Below are positions 17,111-24,896 of a stretch of DNA of 64,000 bases, piece by piece. Under the pieces are notes generated by a model. That model saw nothing but the letters and a program-made list of their open reading frames with translations. It made no database searches and was not told the DNA's origin. Origin of the DNA: JAUIIK01 sp963709995 (GTDB taxonomy: Bacteria; Chloroflexota; Chloroflexia; Thermomicrobiales; CFX8); contig CAVPYN010000004.1 in assembly GCA_963709995.1 (NCBI GenBank), positions 62,001-126,000 of the forward strand. Reading direction: 5' to 3'. The translations under genes were made by a program, and so were the position numbers. Each line of letters begins with the position of its first letter. Positions within the stretch are counted from its first letter, which is position 1.

Positions 17111-18688
17111 TCATATCTCCATCGCGATGAACTCTTCCAGAAAGGCGATCAGGTCGACGACTTTGGCGGCGAAGTACGCCTGGCCGTTCTCGAGCGTGGC
17201 TTTGGTGGGGTCGCCGAAAACGCCGGTCTCGGAACGCATCTTGCCGCCCTGGACGAAAGCAGGCGGGGCAAAGGGATCGCGGCGGGAGAGGATCGTCGAT
17301 GGACGCAATTCTGGACGTGCCAGGCTCAGATCGACCTGCTCCGGAGCAATCGCCAGCATCAGCGCCGTTTCGTCTTCGTTGGCGTGGGTACCCTCGCCAG
17401 CGAAGATTTCGTTGGCTTTCTCCCGGCCCAGTTCAGTGGTTGTCAGGGCAACCCGGATGCCGCGTTCGCGCAGCGCTTCCCGGGCGACGATTTCCAGTAC
17501 GGGACGGGTTGAGAGACCGGTGTCAAGCAGGACGATCTTTCGAAAACCGGCATCAGCCAGGCAGTTGATGATGTCGCGCACGACCGCCTGATAGATCGGT
17601 GGCGAGATCGACATGCTGCCGGGCCAGTCAACGAAGGCGGGGTAGTAGCCATAGCCGAGCGCCGGGAGCATCAGCACCGGCAAGCGCTCAACAACGGCAG
17701 CCGCAAGGGCTTCGGCGGTCAGCAGGTCGGTCTGATTCGGCATGTGGAGGCCATGCTCCTTTGACGCCGCGCCCATCGGCAGAACGGCAACCTCGAAGCA
17801 AGACCTGGCATCCGGCCACTCGAACGAAGTCAGGTCAGACAGCAGGTTCGCTGGTCCCCTGTTCTCGAGTGCGTAGGCAACCGGCGCGGGCACGTCAACC
17901 GCATCTCCCGACTGTGCCGGCGCCGTCCAGGCATCTGAAACTTCGGCAAGGTGGCCAACGATTTCGGCAACGATTGCTTCAAGCAGTGCCTTGCCTTTCT
18001 CAGCGGTCGCCATGGTTGGGTTGCCATAAATTGGAGCGCCCTGATTAGGCAGGATCACCATTGGCTCGCGCAAACCTGCCTCGGTTGCGGATGGCCGGAC
18101 TGCCGTGGCCGGCCTGGCAACACGATCGATCCTTACACGCTCCGGGTCAATCGCCAGCATCAGTGACGTTTCGACCTCGCCCGCGTGCTCGCCCGACGGG
18201 TGCTCGATGAGATGTGAGCGAGCATCGTGCGCGGCGCCATCAGCGCTGGCAACGGCAACGGTCATTCCGAACTCCTGGTGCATTTCTCGTGAGAGGATGT
18301 TGAGTGGCGCAAGCAGACCTGGACCGCGTTCGATCAGCACAACATGCTGGGCGCCATGGCGAGCCAGGGATCGAATGACCTCGCTCACCAGCCCGAGGAA
18401 GCTTGCGGGTTGGAGCGAGAGCGTCCCCCCTTCACCCGCCATCTCGGGTGCATAGACATAATCAACGGGCGGGGCGACAAGCACCGGCGCTCGATCAGCG
18501 ACGGCATCGGTAATGGCGGTCGTGATGACTTGATCGGTCTCATAGGGAAGGTGGGGTCCATGATCGATCGCCGCGCCGCCGACCGGAATGATGACTGGCA
18601 GCCGCTCAAGCGCCCGCGCTGCCTCGTCCCAGGTCAATGCGCCGAGCCAGGCGCTCCCGATTGCGTTGTATTTTCTCGTTGCCCTCAA
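17111..18688 (-). CDS. tandem creatininase-family protein (two domains)
   Basis: About 525 residues, twice the usual 240-260. Each half has the creatininase metal motif. The N-terminal half reads AAIDHGPHLPYETD and the C-terminal half reads ASKEHGLHMPNQTD, where family enzymes have E-x-HG-x-H-(L/M)P-x-x-TD. The first copy has Asp in place of the metal-binding Glu. Both halves also keep the 'VVLIERG' / 'IVLLDTG' strand and the later GEHAGEVETSLMLAI / GTHANEDETALMLAI metal motif. Family members are Zn/Mn amidohydrolases acting on creatinine or on pterin- and mycofactocin-type precursors; the substrate here is unknown. TTG at 18688 is preferred because GAGGGAG lies 7-8 bases upstream. Confidence 0.85.
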   Translation of the reverse strand: MRATRKYNAIGSAWLGALTWDEAARALERLPVIIPVGGAAIDHGPHLPYETDQVITTAITDAVADRAPVLVAPPVDYVYAPEMAGEGGTLSLQPASFLGLVSEVIRSLARHGAQHVVLIERGPGLLAPLNILSREMHQEFGMTVAVASADGAAHDARSHLIEHPSGEHAGEVETSLMLAIDPERVRIDRVARPATAVRPSATEAGLREPMVILPNQGAPIYGNPTMATAEKGKALLEAIVAEIVGHLAEVSDAWTAPAQSGDAVDVPAPVAYALENRGPANLLSDLTSFEWPDARSCFEVAVLPMGAASKEHGLHMPNQTDLLTAEALAAAVVERLPVLMLPALGYGYYPAFVDWPGSMSISPPIYQAVVRDIINCLADAGFRKIVLLDTGLSTRPVLEIVAREALRERGIRVALTTTELGREKANEIFAGEGTHANEDETALMLAIAPEQVDLSLARPELRPSTILSRRDPFAPPAFVQGGKMRSETGVFGDPTKATLENGQAYFAAKVVDLIAFLEEFIAMEI

Positions 18689-18811
18689 AGTAGTTTCTCC
18701 CTCTTCTACGCTCCGGGCATTATGCAACGGATAAGCTGAAATCTTGACGCCATCCTGGAAGACGCCGGGGATGGAAATCGCGGTCTCATCTCAGTAGAAG
18801 TCAGGATCGCT

Positions 18812-19403
18812 ATGGCCGAATCCCGGTCAGCCGCTGGCGACTGTCCTGATTCCCTCTTCGCCGGGCGGGAGATGGAGCTTGCAGCAACCAACCGGGCAGC
18901 GGCTGATGGACGCCGTTCAGTGGCTGAGTGGGTTGGCGTAGAAGACCGTGCAGGCGGAACTCGAATCCGGCGCGCGATCCTGGCCGGCCTGGACATTGTT
19001 AACGGGATCAAACCCTACGCGGCTCGGGTCAGGGCGGAGTATGGGTTCCGAGCTCAATATGCAATTCGGGATCAACACCGGCCTTGTCGTGCTCGGCGAG
19101 CTTGGCTCAGTGCGCAGCTTTGAATACACTGCCCTGGGGGACGCGATCAATCTAGCCGCGCGAATGGAACAGACTGCCGAGCCCGGCGTCGTTCAGATCG
19201 CGGAGGATACCTATAGGCTCGTCGCTCCACTCTTCGAGATCGAACCCCTCGGACGGATTGAGGTCAAAGGCAAGGCGGATGCGGTGTCGGCTTCTGCAGC
19301 GTTCGCCATCCCGTCACTGATCTACAGTCGCATCCCGACTGACCCGATGACAGAAGCCGGATACCTGATGTCGCCGGTCGAGGATCCCGACGGGAAGTTC
19401 TAG
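18812..19403 (+). pseudogene. relic: AAA-LuxR-type N-terminus joined to a class III nucleotide cyclase, frameshifted
   Basis: The start (ATG 18812, GTCAGGAT-x-GC-x-ATG context) and first 26 residues, ending LFAGREMELAAT, resemble the N-terminus of the intact regulator at 28570 (PFVGRETELAAL). This runs into AILAGLDIVNGIKPYAARVR, the region before the second metal motif in adenylate/guanylate cyclases. After a frameshift near 19040 the cyclase continues: MQFGINTGLVVLGELGS, then YTALGDAINLAARMEQ, then EVKGKADAV, ending at TAG 19403. The catalytic N-terminal cyclase half is missing, and no ATPase or effector domain follows. Clearly a decayed chimera with no expected activity. Confidence 0.7.
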
Positions 19404-19445
19404 AAGTTCTATATGAAGGGCGGCTGGTACTGATCGTCGACCGTT

Positions 19446-19777
19446 GTGGCAACCGAATCAGAGCTAAACGCCTTCTTTCGCAGCAAGATCACCCGTAATT
19501 CCGGGAAAGCAGACCGCGAGTTCTTCACCGAGATCGTGCCGGATCTTCACCAGGCAAACTCACTGAGCTACAAGACCTGCGTCCCAAGCGCACTCCGACC
19601 CATCTCCCCTACATCGACGAAATCAGGCAGGACCAAATCTACATCGCCTTTGGCGGCAATGGCCTGGCCGCCAAAGGCGGTGACAAGATCGGTCGCGTGG
19701 GCGGGGAGCTGATGACAACGCGTTGCTGGCAGGACACCGAACTTGACATCGGTGACTTCAATGTCGCTTGCGCTTAG
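19446..19777 (+). pseudogene. C-terminal relic of an FAD-dependent (DAO-type) oxidoreductase
   Basis: One frame gives DLHQANSLSYKTCV, the strand before the product-side loop of glycine/D-amino-acid-oxidase-like flavoproteins. After a frameshift near 19585 another frame gives HLPYIDEI, then IYIAFGGNGLAAKGGDKIGR and a tail ending at TAG 19775-19777. The GGNGxAAKxxDxIGR pattern is the FAD-contact helix at the end of this family. Only about 110 of roughly 400 residues remain, so the gene is dead. With the cyclase relic it marks a degenerating stretch next to the putative defence operon. Confidence 0.6.
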
Positions 19778-19920
19778 CTGCGCCGGTCCGCCCTTGATCC
19801 AGATTCACCAATGTACACTAACTCTAAAGAGAGGTGCGTGATGCGCTTCGACTCGTGCTGGAAAGGGATTTCACCAAGCCGGGACACACCGGATTCCTTG
19901 CATGTTGACAGGGACGCAAA

Positions 19921-20730
19921 CTACGAGTCGTCGACCCGTCCTCCCGTGGGCACGCAGTCATCAAGTTTCCGGTGTAGCAACGAGATCAACGAAAGATAGT
20001 CCGCCGCATCTTCTTCACCTTCCCAGAGGATCTTGGGCTCGTGGGCGAGCGGATTTCGAACAGCAGCAAAGCAGCCCTTCAGAAGGGCCGCGAAGCCTTT
20101 ATGTTCTGACCTCTCGGTTTCAGTCTGCAACGTGTTGAACGCAAGAACTGGACGCTCGACCGAGAACACACGATCTACCAGCGCCGCTCCGTCAGCATCG
20201 ACGCCAGAATTGTCACGAATGCGTTGAGCAAGCCCTTTGGACGCTTCAAAGACAGCGTGAAAAAAGTTGTGTTGCAGCAGTTCCGTGTTGCAATACTTTA
20301 GCACCTCAGGATGCAACCGCCTCCCCTTGAACTTCGTCTGAATGGTTCGCAGACGTTTCTCAGCCTCATCCAAGGTCCGTGCCGGTGTCCGTTCCCGGAA
20401 CTTCCCATCGGGGCCAAACTCAATACCAGAAAAGGAGAGAATTTCGTTTAGTTTCTCTCGATGGTTTTCAAACTCCTCTCTGCGCCCGACAAATCGCGCC
20501 GGAACGAGAAATGCCTGAATGAAGTCCAGAACGCCGTTTGCGGACATGCTCTCCCGTTGGACTTGAGAAAAGACCCAGTGTAGGCGTCGCCACTTTGTAG
20601 ATTCACGGGAGTCGTCGGCAAGTCCCCTGTCACTCAATACACGATTGATATCCGAGCCCGTGCCACACTCACCTAGGACTCGGGCGAGCGACTCCGCTTG
20701 TCCCTCGGAGAATGGTGGGACGACACTCAC
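19921..20730 (-). CDS. TIGR02391/Ymh-family protein with HEPN-like motif
   Basis: About 269 residues if started at GTG 20730, 26 bases after the stop of the upstream DUF262 gene; longer in-frame starts would overlap that gene. The N-terminus (PPFSEGQAESLARVLGECG) and C-terminal half (FHAVFEASKGLAQRI, GAALVDRVFSVERPVL, then FAAVRNPLAHE) match the TIGR02391 (Hypoth_Ymh) family. RNPLAH (about 225-230) fits the R-x4-H motif of HEPN nucleases. Ymh proteins occur in phages and in restriction or defence loci, and their biochemistry is poorly known. Same-strand close spacing suggests co-transcription with the DUF262 gene, either as a second effector or as a neutralising partner. Confidence 0.75.
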   Translation of the reverse strand: MSVVPPFSEGQAESLARVLGECGTGSDINRVLSDRGLADDSRESTKWRRLHWVFSQVQRESMSANGVLDFIQAFLVPARFVGRREEFENHREKLNEILSFSGIEFGPDGKFRERTPARTLDEAEKRLRTIQTKFKGRRLHPEVLKYCNTELLQHNFFHAVFEASKGLAQRIRDNSGVDADGAALVDRVFSVERPVLAFNTLQTETERSEHKGFAALLKGCFAAVRNPLAHEPKILWEGEEDAADYLSLISLLHRKLDDCVPTGGRVDDS

Positions 20731-20755
20731 TCTACGGACCCGCAGTCGTAGCCAT

Positions 20756-22990
20756 TCATATTGCGAGCACCTGCTCAAACCACATGATCGAAGCGTTGCC
20801 TTCCATCTGCGTGATCTCATCGACAGTTCTGGTGTGCCGGATGCCGTTACGCAGTTCCGCAAGCTGGTCGAATCTATGGTCTAGTGTGCCCTTGTTTCTA
20901 AATCGATGCTCAAACTGAGGCCAGAGCGCCTTGTTCGTGATCGTGTCTTGCAGTTCCCGAAGATCGAAGAATTCGAGCATCCCGTCAAGCTGGTCGTAGG
21001 CGTCGGCATCTAGAGCAGCGTTCTTTCTCACTGCCCGCTGAATACGCTCGTCGACTTTCTGCATTACATGCGGCGGCAACTGTGACGCATCACCGTTCAG
21101 CGATTTGGAGATCACGCAACGCAGCCCAAGTTCCACCTGCTCCATCTTCTCGTCCAGCTCCCGCAGACGCGGTGAAAGATCCAGCCGTTCTTTCACCAGA
21201 AGGTTCTCGATCGCCTCCATGATTGTGCGCTGTCGCTCGGCGATAAACGCTTCGAAGTCTTCAGGAGTGAACGGATTGCGCAGAAGGATCTCCTGGGCCG
21301 TTGGCGAGATGAAGTGCGATTCAAGGATCTTTCGAACAGTCGATTCTCCATTGTCGGCGATGAGCTCCGGAAGGTATGTATTCGGTAGTCGATTCGTGAT
21401 GACTTTTCGATTGGTCTCGGCGGTGAGCGGGCTGCGATTGAGGATGGTGTGAACCAGATCCCCGGGCAGATTGTTTGATCCCCATGAAGAGGGCACGATG
21501 TGATGATCATCGAGGTCTCCATGCTGGGGAACGCTGCCAGTCATCCAGTCACGTGCTCCCTGAATCACGAGCAGATTGAAGATGCCGCTGTAGATCGACG
21601 TGCCACTTCGAGTCTCCCCGCGCAGATCGAGATCCCTAAATCGATTCTTGAACTCGGTCAGCAAAGCTGGTTCTGCCTGATCGTCAGCGATCCACTCTCT
21701 GACCGTGAGGAAGTCGCGCGCAATCGTACTCTCCACCGATCCCGAGTAGCGGTTTGTGAACACCGACGCCCAATACCAATGATGGATCTTTCGCTGAGCG
21801 TTGAGTTTCTGGCTTGGCGGAATGCTCTCAACATGCTTCTGAAGTGCTGAGAAGATCGGCAGGATCGCGACATAGGGCAGGTAGTTCGACGAGATCGCGC
21901 CGAACTCCTGGGGATGTTGCAGCTGCTTGATGGCGCTGTCGAGTGCATCCACGGCTTCGTACCAGCGCCGCTCGAATTCATGGATATCTGAGATCAGCAC
22001 CTCTTTGCTGCGCGTCCCGTCCGGGTTGCGAATAGGTTTGTCCTGCCCCGGCAAGAGGTAGTACAAGTACTTGGGGGAGCAATATGCCTGCTTCAGAATT
22101 GACATCACCTGAAGGATGTAAACATTCATCCGCTCCGTTTCGACGAACTCCAGCCTTGGAGCTGCCTCACGCCACATATGCTTGAGTTGCAGCCCCTTCG
22201 GCTTCAGTAGCGCGTTGATCAGGTCGAATGCGTCCAGACGCACACCGCGACTATTGATCTGGGTAAAGATGTCGCAGACTTTGTCGACTGCAAGATCCTG
22301 ATCAAGCTCGATATAGGAGATCTGGTAATGTTCGGTTATCTCCTTGATGTGATTCCCAAAGTCCCGAGCTTCACTCGCGTGCTGTTCCGCTCGCTGAGCC
22401 TCGGTCGAATAGCCTGACGATTTCGCCTCGGCTGCTCGGTCCCGCCAGTATCCCTCGTAGCCCTGGATCCAGTCAAAGAGATCCCAGCCACCAGAGCCAA
22501 CGACAGAAAGCGGGAAGAGATGTTGCTCGTACTGCGACGCAGGATCGGCAACGACCTTGCGCCATCTCCTGGAATCCCAATAGTAGTTGAATGCCTCGTC
22601 GTAGTCCTCGGCCATGAACTTGTCGACGTGGATAAAGTAGAAGGCTCGATTAGCCCGGTTGGGAAGTGGTACTTCAGGTGAGAGACAAGCATAGAAGACA
22701 GCCGTAAGCCGCTGTTGTCCGTCGAGAACAATATGTTCCGGGCTTCCAACGTGGCCGTTGAAGCCATAGATCGGCTCGCACGACAGGGCATCGAAGTTCT
22801 GCCTTTTTCCCTTCCATAAGAGCAGGCTACCGATGTAATAGTCCATGAACACCGAGCGCATAAGGTCCCGGATGTCCCAGGGTTTCCATTCAAATTCCCG
22901 TTGGAAGTCCGGGATAACGTAGCGCCCTTCACGAAGCCGGTTGATCAAGGCATTGAGACTGATATGATCTGGTTTCTGGGCGTCTTTCAT
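20756..22990 (-). CDS. DUF262 (GmrS-like) - HNH - HEPN-like fusion protein, putative phage-defence nuclease
   Basis: 744 residues; ATG ten bases after GGAGG. N-terminal DUF262 ParB/Srx-like NTPase: IPDFQREFEW (26-35), GSLLLW (54-59), LDGQQRLT (89-96) and FTQINSRGVRLDAFDL (242-257). An HNH-type nuclease follows: DHHIVPSSW (495-503) with the downstream ILNRSPLTAETNRKV. This GmrS-GmrD layout is known from type IV restriction enzymes that cut modified phage DNA. The C-terminal 120 residues add ELRNGIRHTR (R714-x4-H719), resembling Swt1-type HEPN domains, plus an EGNASIMWFEQ end. All catalytic residues appear intact. First gene of a two-gene operon with the Ymh protein. Confidence 0.85.
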   Translation of the reverse strand: MKDAQKPDHISLNALINRLREGRYVIPDFQREFEWKPWDIRDLMRSVFMDYYIGSLLLWKGKRQNFDALSCEPIYGFNGHVGSPEHIVLDGQQRLTAVFYACLSPEVPLPNRANRAFYFIHVDKFMAEDYDEAFNYYWDSRRWRKVVADPASQYEQHLFPLSVVGSGGWDLFDWIQGYEGYWRDRAAEAKSSGYSTEAQRAEQHASEARDFGNHIKEITEHYQISYIELDQDLAVDKVCDIFTQINSRGVRLDAFDLINALLKPKGLQLKHMWREAAPRLEFVETERMNVYILQVMSILKQAYCSPKYLYYLLPGQDKPIRNPDGTRSKEVLISDIHEFERRWYEAVDALDSAIKQLQHPQEFGAISSNYLPYVAILPIFSALQKHVESIPPSQKLNAQRKIHHWYWASVFTNRYSGSVESTIARDFLTVREWIADDQAEPALLTEFKNRFRDLDLRGETRSGTSIYSGIFNLLVIQGARDWMTGSVPQHGDLDDHHIVPSSWGSNNLPGDLVHTILNRSPLTAETNRKVITNRLPNTYLPELIADNGESTVRKILESHFISPTAQEILLRNPFTPEDFEAFIAERQRTIMEAIENLLVKERLDLSPRLRELDEKMEQVELGLRCVISKSLNGDASQLPPHVMQKVDERIQRAVRKNAALDADAYDQLDGMLEFFDLRELQDTITNKALWPQFEHRFRNKGTLDHRFDQLAELRNGIRHTRTVDEITQMEGNASIMWFEQVLAI

Positions 22991-23359
22991 CTAGCCGGAT
23001 ACCTCCCAACTATTCTGAAATAACAGAGTTCGAATCGCCGGATCGTCACGCTATGATTGCATGTAGTATAGCTATGCCTGCGAGAATCCTGGGAGCCCGT
23101 TTGTCACAGATATTTGAGAGCCGTTCACCTGTCTGCAGTGTTGACCAAATTTCGTCGATTGATAGCATCAAACCTCGAGGACTTCGTGCTTCCGAAATGG
23201 ACCAGCGTCCACCGCAATGTAGACGACACCAGAATCTGAGTTGGCTAGCCGATCTGGCCGGAAAGCCTCTCCTTGGGTCGGTCAACTACTAGACAGTTTC
23301 GTGGTATTCAGCTACGAAGAACGTACATCGAACACAAGTGCTGAACGGGAGCACCCACC
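22991..23359. other. intergenic, divergent promoters expected
   Basis: 369 bases between the divergent DUF262 operon and the aldolase gene. It holds only the two ribosome sites (GGAGG near 23005 on the minus strand, GGGAG near 23348 on the plus strand). The sequence is AT-richer than its surroundings at 23035-23090. No gene, repeat or RNA could be supported. Confidence 0.5.
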
Positions 23360-24271
23360 ATGGGGACACAGCAGACAGCGGATACCAGCAGATGGCGGGG
23401 CATCTTCACGATCCCACCGACGCCTTTCGACGAGCAGGGGGAGATCGACTTCGATAGCCTGCGGAATGCCGTTGAATTCTCGGTCGAGGTTGGCTCGCAT
23501 GGCATCGTTCACCCGGTCATGGCGTCGGCCTTCTTCACCCTCTCCGATGCCGAACGGCTGGAGATGATCCCGATCGTTGTGCGGCAGGTCGACGGTCGCA
23601 TCCCGGTCGTGATCGGCGTCTCGGGGGTCTGCACCCAGTCATCGGTTGCCTTCACCCGGGCAGCGAAGGAAGCCGGGGCCGACGCGGTGATCGCTATGCC
23701 GCCCTATGTCCAGCGCTACAGCGACGACGACATCTTGCGTCACTTCGAAGCGATCAACGACGTCGCGGGGCTCCCGATCTTCATCCAGAACGCCGACAAC
23801 TGGCATCCGGTCCATCTCGATCTGTTGCTGCGGATTGCCCGCGAGGTCGAGCACGCCCACTACGTTAAGGAAGAGGTCCACCCTGCCCACCACAGTATCG
23901 GGGCGATCGTCGAGGCGGGCGAGCCAAACATCTGGGGCGTCTTTGGCGGCGATGGTTGTGCCAACCTCTTCAGCGAACTGCGGCGCGGCGCCGTTGGCAA
24001 CATGCCAGCGGCCGACTTCGCCGATATCTGCGTCGAGATGTACAACCTGTACCTGTCCGGCCAGCAGGAGGAAGCCGAAGCGATGCACCGGCGGCTAATG
24101 CCCTTGATTCAGAAATCCGGTCCCTGGAACGAGGTCCTGGCGAAACGCGGCATCATCCGCTGCGGGAAGATCCGGGCCGTGGAGACCTTCAAGCCCATCG
24201 ACGACCAGGACCGCCGCGAACGCGACGACTTCTGGCCCGAACTGGAGGAAGCTTTCACCTGGAGGCCGTGA
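23360..24271 (+). CDS. dihydrodipicolinate synthase-family aldolase/lyase (DapA-like)
   Basis: 303 residues, a TIM-barrel class I aldolase of the DapA/NAL superfamily. TPFDEQGEIDFDSL opens the barrel, AMPPYVQRYSDDD is the loop with the active-site Tyr, and HAHYVKEEVHP carries the Schiff-base lysine (about K170). DapA's GTTGE is replaced by VHPVMASAFFTLS, so this is not lysine-pathway DapA; it more likely acts on a keto-acid sugar derivative or a related compound. ATG nine bases after GGGAG. It stands alone and converges with the small monooxygenase gene, so genomic context does not name the substrate. Confidence 0.88.
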   Translation: MGTQQTADTSRWRGIFTIPPTPFDEQGEIDFDSLRNAVEFSVEVGSHGIVHPVMASAFFTLSDAERLEMIPIVVRQVDGRIPVVIGVSGVCTQSSVAFTRAAKEAGADAVIAMPPYVQRYSDDDILRHFEAINDVAGLPIFIQNADNWHPVHLDLLLRIAREVEHAHYVKEEVHPAHHSIGAIVEAGEPNIWGVFGGDGCANLFSELRRGAVGNMPAADFADICVEMYNLYLSGQQEEAEAMHRRLMPLIQKSGPWNEVLAKRGIIRCGKIRAVETFKPIDDQDRRERDDFWPELEEAFTWRP

Positions 24272-24359
24272 GGCGCATGGCGCACGCAACTGCCGCGTTT
24301 GATCCTCTGCCGCTACCACGCTGAAGTTGCTTCATGGGGCCAGACGCACTCCATCCGTC

Positions 24360-24665
24360 TCAGAGATCGAGGCCAAGTGCGGCAACCGGTGTGGTGACCG
24401 TCATCTGCGGTGGCCCTGCGACCAGTGGTCCAAACTCGGTCATCGCCTGCTGCATCGCTTCGCTCTGGCCGTGGTTCTGCATCGACTCCCCGTCGGTCAT
24501 CAGGGCAAAGAACCAGAAGGTGTTCTCCTCGCCCCGGTGGTAGGAGTAGATCTCCACACCGGGTTCATCGCGAGCGGCCTCAACCATCGTTGTAAGCACA
24601 GCCTCCATTTCATCTGCCTTGCCGTCCTGGCAGGTGAACGAACCCATCACCGAAATCTTGCTCAC
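24360..24665 (-). CDS. antibiotic biosynthesis monooxygenase (ABM)-domain protein
   Basis: About 101 residues, a single ferredoxin-like ABM domain, the size of YgiN-type quinol monooxygenases. ISVMGSFTCQDGKADEMEAV is the first strand and helix. EPGVEIYSYHRGEENTFWFF is the central pair of strands, and MQQAMTEFG closes the helix. Such proteins form dimers and oxidise aromatic or quinol substrates without cofactor, or act on reactive dicarbonyls. GTG at 24665 is chosen over an upstream ATG because GGAG precedes it by seven bases. Converges with the DapA-like gene. Confidence 0.85.
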   Translation of the reverse strand: MSKISVMGSFTCQDGKADEMEAVLTTMVEAARDEPGVEIYSYHRGEENTFWFFALMTDGESMQNHGQSEAMQQAMTEFGPLVAGPPQMTVTTPVAALGLDL

Positions 24666-24896
24666 CCTAATTCTCCATCTAGCGCCGAGAGGGGGACGAT
24701 CTCCCAATCTCTACTACATGAGGGTAACTCGCTCGGATTAGAGCAACGTTCCGGAATCGGCGTGAGAGCAGGGTTAGATATCGGCCTCCAAAATTGCACA
24801 ACTGCTACACTGTACCCACTTGCAAGCGATACAGCGGGACCGAGGCCAGTGATGTCAAGCCCTTTCTGGCGAGCCCACCGCCGAGGAGGGCGTCCG

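Noticed and set aside
23020..23060. TTCGAATC, a tRNA T-loop-like stretch
   Set aside because: Flanking bases do not pair to a T stem and no acceptor or anticodon arm is found.
23639..24088. 149-codon antisense frame over the DapA-like gene
   Set aside because: Mirror of a conserved coding frame; no start context.
24327..24896. 570-base upstream extension of the AAA-LuxR frame
   Set aside because: Overlaps the monooxygenase on the other strand, lacks family similarity, and a strong ribosome site lies just before ATG 24897.
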